12,827 nucleotides of DNA from Pseudomonadota bacterium. Its GTDB lineage: Bacteria; Pseudomonadota; Gammaproteobacteria; Xanthomonadales; Xanthomonadaceae. Each line of letters starts with the position of its first letter. Position 1 is the stretch's first letter. Below the pieces are notes generated by a model. The model did not search any database. It was not told the DNA's origin and was given only the letters and a program-made list of their open reading frames with translations. Position numbers and translations under genes: made by a program. Location: positions 1 through 12,827 of the forward strand of contig JAEWZE010000003.1 of NCBI GenBank assembly GCA_023395465.1, given 5' to 3'. Positions 7,134 to 12,827 of this stretch are shown here, piece by piece.

Positions 7134-9176
7134 ATGAGGCAGCACGGGTTCCTGTTCCTCCTGCTGGGCCTGTCGCTGGCGGGCGCCGCCGGGGCGGCGG
7201 ACACGCTGCGCTACGTGGTCCTGGTGGACGGCGGCAAGCAGGCCGGGCAACAGACGGTGACCACCGGCGAGGACGGCGTGACCCGGACCGAGTTCATCTT
7301 CAAGGACAACGGCCGCGGCCCGGAACTGAAGGAGGAGTACACCCTCAACGACGACGGCACCTTCCGTCGCTACCGGGTGACCGGCACCTCCACGTTCGGC
7401 GCGCCGGTCGACGAGCATTTCGAACTGGCCGAGGGCGTGGCGCGCTGGACCTCCACGTCCGACCAGGGCGAGCTGGCGGTGGCGCCCGGCGCGCAGTATT
7501 CACCGCTCGGCGGGACCCCGGTCGTGGCCTCGGTGGCGCTGGCCGCGATGGCCGCGCGCGAGGACGGGCGCCTGCCGCTGATTCCCAGCGGCACCCTGAG
7601 CGCGCGCAAGGTCGACCAGGCCGAGGTGCGCAGCGGCGACGACAGGCGCCAGGTGCAGTTGCTGGCGATCACCGGCATCGGCTTCACCCCGACCTTCGTC
7701 TGGGCCACCGACGAGGCGCGGCCGCGCCTGTTCGCCTACATCTTCCCGGGCTTCCTGCAGCTGGTCGAGGCTGGCTGGGAGGGCAATGCCGATGCTCTGG
7801 AAGCGGTGCAGAAATCGGCCGAGTCGCAGGCGCTGGTCTCGCTGCAGCAGCGGCTGGCGCATCCGCTGCCGGGCAGCACGCTGATCCGCAATGCGCGCGT
7901 CTTCGACAGCGAGCATGCGCGGCTGGGCGCCGTGTCGGACGTGCGCCTGGACCAGGGCAGGATCGTCTCGGTCCTGGCGGCCGGTGCGGACGCCGCGCCG
8001 GCCGACCAGGTCATCGACGCCGGCGGTCGAGTGCTGCTGCCCGGACTGTTCGACATGCATGCGCACGCCGACCGCTGGAGCGGCGGCCTGCAGCTGGCGG
8101 CCGGGGTCACCTCGCTGCGCGACATGGGCAACGACAACGCCAGCCTGCAGCAGCTCATGGCCGACGAGCGCGCAGGCACGCTGCTGATGCCGCGCGTCGT
8201 CGCGGCCGGCTTCCTCGAGGGAGAGAGCGAGCAGTCGGCGCGCAACGGCTTCGTGGTCAGCGACCTGGACGCCGCCCGTGAGGCGATCGACTGGTACGCG
8301 GCCAACGGCTATCCGCAGCTCAAGATCTACAACTCGTTCCCGAAGGACATCCTCGCCCCGACCGTGGCCTACGCGCATGCCAAGGGGCTGCGCGTCAGCG
8401 GCCATGTGCCGGTATTCCTGCGCGCCCAGGACGCGGTCGATGCCGGCTTCGACGAACTCAACCACATCAACCAGGTGGTGCTGAACTTCCTGGTCGAGCC
8501 CGGGACCGACACGCGCACGCTGGAGCGCTTCTACCTGCCCGCGCGCGAGGCCGCCGGCCTCGACCTGGACTCCGCGCCGGTCCGCGACTTCATCGCGACC
8601 CTCGCGGAAAAGCGGATCGTGATGGACCCGACCCTGGCGACCTTCGAGTTCCTGCACCAGCGCAACGGACAGATCACGCCGATCTTCGCCGGCATCGAGG
8701 ACCACCTGCCGCCGGACGTGCAGCGCGGGCGGCGCGCGGCGGAAATGGACATCCCCGACGACGCCACCGGTGCGCGCTATCGCGAGTCGTTCGAACGGAT
8801 GGTCGAGTTCGTCGGCCGCGCCTATCGCGCCGGCGTGCCGCTGGTGGCGGGCACCGACGAGGTGCCCGGCTTCACCCTGCAGCACGAGCTGGCGCTGTAC
8901 GTGCGCGCCGGGCTGACGCCGGCGCAGGTCCTGCAGGTCGCCACCTGGAACGGGGCGAAGTACTCCGGCGTGCTCGACCGGCTGGGCAGCATCGCGCCCG
9001 GCAAGCAGGCGGACCTGGTGCTGGTGGACGGCGATCCGACCACCGACATCGCCGACATCCGCCGGATCGTCACCGTGATCAAGGGGCAGAACGCCTATTA
9101 TCCGGCCGAGATCCACGCCGAACTCGGGATCCGGCCGTTCGCCGAGCCGCTGCGCGTGCAGGCGACGACGCCGTGA
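7134..9176 (+). CDS. Secreted metal-dependent amidohydrolase with extra N-terminal domain
   Basis: A 680-residue protein with a signal peptide at about 1-22. Residues 23-240 form a domain I cannot assign: short alternating polar/hydrophobic stretches suggest beta structure. Residues 247-655 are a Zn amidohydrolase of the imidazolonepropionase/prolidase-like group: NARVFDS near 253-259, metal ligands H309 and H311 in DMHAH, AGVTSLRDMG at 323-332, K397 in LKIYN (probably carboxylated, bridging two metals), H424 in SGHVP, H444 in ELNHINQ and catalytic D575 in AGTDEVPG, then GSIAPGKQADLVLVDGDP at 618-635. All expected ligands are present, so it should be active, hydrolysing an amide or peptide-like bond in the periplasm; the substrate is unknown. 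The ATG at 7134 is chosen for the signal peptide; GGGGG at 7125-7129 is a poor, close Shine-Dalgarno. Its stop overlaps the start of the peroxidase gene by four bases. Confidence 0.9.
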   Translation: MRQHGFLFLLLGLSLAGAAGAADTLRYVVLVDGGKQAGQQTVTTGEDGVTRTEFIFKDNGRGPELKEEYTLNDDGTFRRYRVTGTSTFGAPVDEHFELAEGVARWTSTSDQGELAVAPGAQYSPLGGTPVVASVALAAMAAREDGRLPLIPSGTLSARKVDQAEVRSGDDRRQVQLLAITGIGFTPTFVWATDEARPRLFAYIFPGFLQLVEAGWEGNADALEAVQKSAESQALVSLQQRLAHPLPGSTLIRNARVFDSEHARLGAVSDVRLDQGRIVSVLAAGADAAPADQVIDAGGRVLLPGLFDMHAHADRWSGGLQLAAGVTSLRDMGNDNASLQQLMADERAGTLLMPRVVAAGFLEGESEQSARNGFVVSDLDAAREAIDWYAANGYPQLKIYNSFPKDILAPTVAYAHAKGLRVSGHVPVFLRAQDAVDAGFDELNHINQVVLNFLVEPGTDTRTLERFYLPAREAAGLDLDSAPVRDFIATLAEKRIVMDPTLATFEFLHQRNGQITPIFAGIEDHLPPDVQRGRRAAEMDIPDDATGARYRESFERMVEFVGRAYRAGVPLVAGTDEVPGFTLQHELALYVRAGLTPAQVLQVATWNGAKYSGVLDRLGSIAPGKQADLVLVDGDPTTDIADIRRIVTVIKGQNAYYPAEIHAELGIRPFAEPLRVQATTP

Positions 9177-9655
9177 CTACCGCGCATGACTTCACAGCGA
9201 CCGGGCTCGACGGCGACGAGGTGCTCCTGTCCGACCATGCGGGCAAGGTGCTGCTGATCGTCAACGTGGCCTCCAGGTGCGGCTTCACCCCGCAATACGC
9301 CGGCCTGCAGCAGCTGTGGCGCGACTATCGCGAGCGCGGGCTGGTGGTGCTGGGCTTTCCCTGCGACCAGTTCGGCCACCAGGAGCCGGGCGACGAGGCG
9401 GCGATCCGCGCGTTCTGCACGCTCGACTACGGCGTCGATTTCCCGATGTTCGCCAAGGTCCAGGTCAACGGTGCGCAGGCCCATCCGCTGTGGAGCTGGC
9501 TCAAGCGCGAGAAGGGCGGCCTGCTCGGCATCGGCGCGATCAAGTGGAACTTCACCAAGTTCCTGGTCGGCCGCGACGGCCAGGTGCTGCGGCGCTATGC
9601 GCCGACGGACACGCCCGAAAGCCTGCGCCGCGACATCGAAACCGCGCTCGCCTGA
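9173..9655 (+). CDS. Glutathione peroxidase family protein (probable thiol peroxidase)
   Basis: A 160-residue cytoplasmic peroxidase reducing H2O2 or organic hydroperoxides. The catalytic tetrad is C36 (NVASRCGFTPQY), Q70 (FGHQEPG), W125 and N126 (KWNFTKFL). Cysteines at 36, 64 (FPCDQFG) and 82 (FC) fall at the same numbers as in yeast Gpx3, where C36 is peroxidatic and C82 resolving. This suggests a monomeric two-Cys, thioredoxin-dependent enzyme rather than a true glutathione-dependent selenoprotein; no selenocysteine codon is involved. There is no signal peptide. The start is the GTG at 9173, overlapping the amidohydrolase stop as GTGA; the ATG at 9186 is out of frame and MTTAHDFTATGLDG aligns with the normal family N-terminus. 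It is probably translated by coupling with the upstream gene, since only a weak AGGCGA lies upstream. Confidence 0.93.
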   Translation: MTTAHDFTATGLDGDEVLLSDHAGKVLLIVNVASRCGFTPQYAGLQQLWRDYRERGLVVLGFPCDQFGHQEPGDEAAIRAFCTLDYGVDFPMFAKVQVNGAQAHPLWSWLKREKGGLLGIGAIKWNFTKFLVGRDGQVLRRYAPTDTPESLRRDIETALA

Positions 9656-9665
9656 GCGAGCGTGG
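9642..9665. terminator. Hairpin over the peroxidase stop codon, possible convergent terminator
   Basis: A 10-base stem (CCGCGCTCGC at 9642-9651 with GCGAGCGTGG at 9656-9665, one G-T pair) has a 4-base loop CTGA that holds part of the peroxidase stop codon. On the plus strand no T run follows. On the minus strand it lies 20 bases beyond the stress-protein stop and is followed by only TTTC. It may act weakly as a terminator for the convergent genes or protect a 3' end. Confidence 0.45.
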
Positions 9666-9685
9666 CGGATGCGCCGCGCGCTGCG

Positions 9686-10108
9686 TCAATGGACGATGGT
9701 GACCGGCACCTGCGTCCCCGCAAGCACCTTCATCGAGACCGAGCCGAGCAGGGTGCCCTTGATCCCGCCACTGCCGCGCGACCCCATCACGACCAGGTCG
9801 ACCTTCTGCTTGTTCGCGGTGTCGAGGATGCCGGTGGCGACCGCGTCCACCACTTCGACGAACTCCACCGGCACCTTGTTGCGGGCCAGCGCTTTGCGGG
9901 CCGGCGCGAACATCCGCTCGAAGTTCTCCGCATGGTGCTTGCGCGCGGCGTCGGCACCGATCTTGCGCTCCACCCCCGGAAACAGGGCATCGTCGACCGC
10001 CACCACCAGCACCTTGCCCGGCTTGGCGAAGGACTTGGCCAGCGTCAGCGCGTGCTTGAGGGCGCGCGTGCTCGTTTCGCTGCCGTCGACCGGAACCAGG
10101 ATCTTCAT
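9686..10108 (-). CDS. Universal stress protein, UspA family
   Basis: A 140-residue single-domain cytoplasmic Usp. It starts MKILVPVDGSETSTRAL, the usual first beta strand and loop, and carries the ATP-binding pattern G-x2-G-x9-G-S at residues 109-123 (G109, G112, G122, S123), ending VPVTIVH. The intact motif places it in the nucleotide-binding (MJ0577-like) subgroup rather than the ATP-free UspA type. Such proteins help survival under starvation, oxidative or envelope stress by mechanisms that vary and are poorly defined. The ATG at 10108 has GGAGG 7 bases upstream (10116-10120). fpr lies 75 bases upstream on the same strand; a separate -10-like box in the gap suggests its own promoter. It converges on the peroxidase gene with 30 bases between stops. 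Confidence 0.94.
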   Translation of the reverse strand: MKILVPVDGSETSTRALKHALTLAKSFAKPGKVLVVAVDDALFPGVERKIGADAARKHHAENFERMFAPARKALARNKVPVEFVEVVDAVATGILDTANKQKVDLVVMGSRGSGGIKGTLLGSVSMKVLAGTQVPVTIVH

Positions 10109-10133
10109 GCGATGTCCTCCGAATGATGCGGGG

Positions 10134-10139
10134 ATTCTA
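10134..10139 (-). promoter_or_regulatory. Possible -10 box of the universal stress protein gene
   Basis: On the minus strand TAGAAT (5 of 6 to TATAAT) ends 25 bases before the ATG at 10108, leaving a short leader that includes the GGAGG at 10120-10116. No -35 box is clear at the matching distance. A small hairpin (CGACG/CGTCG, 10140-10154) lies directly upstream and could be an fpr 3' end or an operator. Confidence 0.35.
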
Positions 10140-10183
10140 CGACGTCTCCCGTCGGTGGCGGGCGGCCGTCGCGCGGAGGCGAC

Positions 10184-10978
10184 TCACTTCTCGACGAAGG
10201 CGCGCTCGAACACGTAGCCGCCCGGCGTGCCGATGCGCGGCGCGGCGACGAAGCCGCGGCGGTCGAGTAGGGCGCGGAAGTCGGCCAGCATCTGCGGGCC
10301 GCCGCAGATCATGGCGCGGTCGCGCGCGGGGTCGAGGGGATCGAGTCCAAGGTCGGCGGCCATGCGGCCGCTGTCGAGCAGGTCGGTCAGGCGGCCGCGC
10401 TGGTCGCGGCCCTCCCACTGGAAGGGTTCGCGGCTGACCACCGGGTAGTAGAGCAGCTGGCGCGAGATCTGTTCGCCGAGGAACTCGTGGCGCGGCAGCT
10501 CGTTGAGGATGTAGTCGCGATAGGCCAGGTCGGCCGCACTGCGCACGCCATGGGCCACGACCACGCGCTCGAAGCGTTCGTAGGTTCCGGGATCCTTGAT
10601 GACCGACATCCATGGCGCCAGCCCCGTCCCGGTCCCCAGCAGGTACAGGTTGCGGCCGGGGTGCAGGTCGCTGATCAACAGGGTGCCGGTGGGCTTGCGC
10701 CCCACCAGGAGATGGTCGCCCGGCTGGATATGCTGCAGGCGAGAGGTCAGCGGGCCGTCGGGGACCTTGATGCTGAAGAACTCCAGCTGCTCCTCCCAGT
10801 TCGCGCTGGCGATCGAATAGGCACGCAGCAAGGGCTTGCCGCCGATCTCGAGGCCGATCATCACGAACTGCCCGTTCTCGAAACGGAAGCCGTCGTCGCG
10901 GGTGGTGGTGAAGCTGAAGTAGCTGTCGGTCCAGTGGCGGACGTCCAGCACCGTTTCGGTGCCGAAGGCGGAGGACAT
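10184..10978 (-). CDS. fpr: Ferredoxin--NADP+ reductase
   Basis: A 264-residue FAD enzyme that passes electrons between NADPH and ferredoxin or flavodoxin, supplying iron-sulfur cluster assembly, oxidative-stress repair and other redox routes in the cytoplasm. Visible features: FENGQFVMIGL at 33-43, FAD-binding RAYSIAS at 52-58, SIKVPDGPLTSRLQ at 69-82, NADP-binding LGTGTGLAPW at 114-123, CGGPQML at 225-231, and the C-terminus ERAFVEK. That FVEK tail and RAYS motif match the Azotobacter/Pseudomonas subclass I bacterial Fpr rather than the E. coli type. The start at 10978 fits the family N-terminus (ETVLDVRHWTDSYFSF), although no Shine-Dalgarno precedes it; the bases just upstream are pyrimidine-rich. 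A perfect -10 box at 11009-11014 suggests it is the first gene of its transcript, possibly with the stress protein 75 bases downstream. Confidence 0.95.
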   Translation of the reverse strand: MSSAFGTETVLDVRHWTDSYFSFTTTRDDGFRFENGQFVMIGLEIGGKPLLRAYSIASANWEEQLEFFSIKVPDGPLTSRLQHIQPGDHLLVGRKPTGTLLISDLHPGRNLYLLGTGTGLAPWMSVIKDPGTYERFERVVVAHGVRSAADLAYRDYILNELPRHEFLGEQISRQLLYYPVVSREPFQWEGRDQRGRLTDLLDSGRMAADLGLDPLDPARDRAMICGGPQMLADFRALLDRRGFVAAPRIGTPGGYVFERAFVEK

Positions 10979-11008
10979 GGGGAGGAGTCAGCAGAACGTC
11001 AGCTGTGA

Positions 11009-11014
11009 ATTATA
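11009..11014 (-). promoter_or_regulatory. Probable -10 box of fpr
   Basis: The minus strand reads TATAAT, a perfect consensus -10 in otherwise GC-rich DNA, 30 bases before the fpr ATG, predicting a start near 11002 and a leader of about 24 bases. The bases 16-18 upstream do not resemble TTGACA; instead a palindrome GGCCGGCC (11022-11029) fills the spacer, so an activator may be needed. No SoxR-type operator was recognised. Confidence 0.55.
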
Positions 11015-11081
11015 GCCAACCGGCCGGCCCTGCTCCGGGCGCCGGTCCGGGCATTTTGTCCCCACGCCCAACCGGGCGCGG

Positions 11082-12827
11082 CTAGCGGTAGCCCGCCGCC
11101 TGCAGCTCGAACAGCTCGGCATAGCGTCCGCCCTGGGCCATCAGCTCGTCGTGGGTACCGCTGGCCTCGACCCGGCCATCCGCCAGCACCAGGATCCGGT
11201 CGGCCATGCGCACGCTGGAGAAGCGGTGCGAGATCAGCACCGCGGTGCGCTCGTCGGACAGCTCCTTGAAGCGCTGGAACACCTCGAACTCGCTGCGCGC
11301 GTCGAGCGCCGCGGTCGGCTCGTCCAGGATCATCACCTGGGCGTCGCGCATGTAGGCGCGGGCGATCGCGATCTTCTGCCACTGCCCGCCCGACAGGTCC
11401 ACGCCGGTCTTGAAGCGGCGCCCGATCAGCTGGTCGTAGCCTTGCGGCAGCGCCTCGATCACCTCGTCGGCCATGGCCCGGCGGGCCGCGTCCTCGATCC
11501 GGACGCGGTCGTCCATGTGGTCGATCCTGCCCACGCCGATGTTCTCGCCGGCGGTGAGGTGATAACGCACGAAATCCTGGAAGATCACGCCGATGTTCGC
11601 GCGCAGCGCATCGATGTCGTACTCGCGCAGGTCGCGCCCGTCGAGCAGGATGCGGCCTTCGTCCGGGTCGTAGAGCCTCGCCAGCAGCTTGACCAGGGTG
11701 GTCTTGCCGGCGCCGTTCTCGCCGACCAGCGCCAGCACCTCGCCGGCGCGCAGTTCGAAGTCCAGGTGCCGCACCGCCCAGCGTTCGGCGCCCGGATAGC
11801 GGAAGCCGACGTTCTCGAACACGAAACCCTGCGCGATCGGGCCCGGGAAGGGCACGGGATGTTCCGGCGAGGTGATCTCGGGCTCGATCTCGAAGAACGA
11901 GAACAGGTCGTCCAGGTACAGCGCCTGCCCGGCCACCTGTGAGAAGCCGATCAGCAACCCCTCGAGCAGCTGCCGAAGCCTGCGGAAACTGCCAGCCAGG
12001 AAGGTCAGGTCGCCGATGGTGAAGTCGCCGCGCACCGTGCGCCAGGCGATGTAGGCGTAGGCCACGTAGTAGCCCAGGGTGCCGAGCGCGGCCAGCAGCG
12101 TGCCCCAGAACGCGCGCCGCCGCGCCAGCGCGCGGTTGGCCAGGAAGAACCTGTCGGCCAGCGTCCGGTAGCGGTCCACCAGGAAGCGGTGCAGGTTGAA
12201 GATCTTCACTTCCTTGGCGGTCTCGACGCTGGCGCCGGTCTGGCGCACGTACTCGAGCTGCCGGCGTTCCGGCGTCCACTGGAAGTTGAGCGAATAGCCC
12301 AGCGCGCTGAAGTGCGCCTCGCCGAGGAAGGCCGGCACCAGCGCCACCGCCAGCAGCACGATCAGCCAGGGCGCATAGACCAGCAGGCCGACAGCGAAGC
12401 TGACCACCGTGATCGCGTCCTGCACCTGGCCGAACAGCTGGCCCATCAGGTTCATCCGGCCCATGGTCTGGCGCCGCGCGCGATCGAGCTTGTCCTGCAC
12501 GTCCGGGTCTTCGAAATCCTCCAGGTCCAGCGTCGCGGCATGCTCCATCAGGCGCACGCTGGTGGCGTTGGTGAACAGCTCCGACAGCAGCGAATCCGCG
12601 TAGCTCACGATCCGCCCGAGCAGGTCGGAGGCGATCGCCAGGCCGAACTCGATGACCAGCAGCCACATCAGCGGATCGAGCTGGCCGCTGCGCCAGGCCT
12701 CGCCGACCGAGTCGAAGGCCAGGCCCAGCCCGACCAGGCGGATCGCCTCGTCGATGATCAGCTTGCCGACGTACAGGGTGAGGATCGGCAGGAAGGCGCG
12801 CACCACGCGCAGGCCGATGCTGGTCAG
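11082..12827 (-). CDS. ABC exporter, fused permease and ATPase (5' end outside window)
   Basis: The last 581 residues of an exporter half-transporter; the frame stays open to the window edge, so the true start lies outside and probably only some tens of residues are missing. The GTG codons at 12804-12806 and 12801-12803 are read as internal valines. Counting from the first visible residue, membrane segments appear near 12-27, 54-72, 137-170, 240-262 and 275-297. The ATPase follows: Walker A GENGAGKTT from 369, Q-loop FQDFVRYHLTAGENIG from 416, signature LSGGQWQK from 478, Walker B VMILDE from 498 and H-loop SHR with His534. All catalytic motifs are intact, so it should work as a homodimer. 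The FQDF-RY-L and GGQWQ forms belong to a subgroup often annotated as lipid, drug or peptide exporters, but nothing here gives the cargo. It ends in LQAAGYR at 11082; fpr starts 103 bases downstream. Confidence 0.9.
   Translation of the reverse strand: MTSIGLRVVRAFLPILTLYVGKLIIDEAIRLVGLGLAFDSVGEAWRSGQLDPLMWLLVIEFGLAIASDLLGRIVSYADSLLSELFTNATSVRLMEHAATLDLEDFEDPDVQDKLDRARRQTMGRMNLMGQLFGQVQDAITVVSFAVGLLVYAPWLIVLLAVALVPAFLGEAHFSALGYSLNFQWTPERRQLEYVRQTGASVETAKEVKIFNLHRFLVDRYRTLADRFFLANRALARRRAFWGTLLAALGTLGYYVAYAYIAWRTVRGDFTIGDLTFLAGSFRRLRQLLEGLLIGFSQVAGQALYLDDLFSFFEIEPEITSPEHPVPFPGPIAQGFVFENVGFRYPGAERWAVRHLDFELRAGEVLALVGENGAGKTTLVKLLARLYDPDEGRILLDGRDLREYDIDALRANIGVIFQDFVRYHLTAGENIGVGRIDHMDDRVRIEDAARRAMADEVIEALPQGYDQLIGRRFKTGVDLSGGQWQKIAIARAYMRDAQVMILDEPTAALDARSEFEVFQRFKELSDERTAVLISHRFSSVRMADRILVLADGRVEASGTHDELMAQGGRYAELFELQAAGYR

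Noticed and set aside
4564..7137. A very long open frame on the plus strand opposite dcp
   Set aside because: It mirrors the dcp codons in GC-rich DNA. The translation is Val/Gly/Arg/Gln-rich with no recognisable motif, whereas dcp has an intact zinc site and signal peptide.
11065..11078. Small CGCCC/GGGCG hairpin after the ABC transporter stop
   Set aside because: Only five base pairs with no adjoining T run; not enough for an intrinsic terminator.
12804..12806. GTG as the start of the ABC transporter
   Set aside because: The frame continues without a stop to the window edge, and the residues upstream (LTSIGLR) fit the beginning of a membrane domain; the gene is treated as partial.

Overview
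The window is GC-rich (roughly 70% by eye) bacterial chromosome with dense, short-spaced genes. The protein set (Dcp with a signal peptide, an Azotobacter/Pseudomonas-type Fpr ending in FVEK, a DUF3298 lipoprotein, a 680-residue amidohydrolase with a signal peptide) points to a gammaproteobacterium of the Xanthomonadaceae/Lysobacteraceae type (Lysobacter, Luteimonas and relatives). That placement is inference from protein style, not from a marker gene. No RNA gene, insertion sequence, phage gene, CRISPR array or attachment site was found. No gene-free stretch exceeds 300 bases; the longest is 4541-4773.

Layout, left to right. (1) 103-2104, plus strand: a DUF4163/DUF3298 lipoprotein and a cyclopropane-fatty-acyl-phospholipid synthase (cfa). 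(2) 2121-4540, minus strand: a SIRT4-like sirtuin followed by a secreted family-37 trehalase, joined by an ATGA overlap. (3) 4774-6966, minus strand: a periplasmic M3 dipeptidyl carboxypeptidase (dcp) with a clear intrinsic terminator at 4721-4749. (4) 7134-9655, plus strand, divergent from dcp: a secreted metal-dependent amidohydrolase with an extra N-terminal domain, overlapping by GTGA a glutathione-peroxidase-family thiol peroxidase. (5) 9686-10108 and 10184-10978, minus strand: a universal stress protein and ferredoxin-NADP reductase (fpr). (6) 11082-12827, minus strand: an ABC exporter with fused permease and ATPase, cut at its N-terminus by the window edge.

How the genes fit together: most are housekeeping or stress functions. 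Cfa modifies membrane lipids, the peroxidase, UspA-like protein and Fpr belong to redox and stress physiology, and the trehalase, Dcp and amidohydrolase act in the cell envelope on a sugar, on peptides and on an unknown cyclic amide or peptide-like substrate. I see no defence island, biosynthetic cluster or obviously new multi-gene system. The points most worth a second look are the translationally coupled sirtuin-trehalase pair (no visible Shine-Dalgarno on the first gene, a strong one on the second), the unassigned N-terminal domain of the amidohydrolase and that gene's overlap with a peroxidase, and the fpr promoter region with a perfect -10 box but no Shine-Dalgarno.
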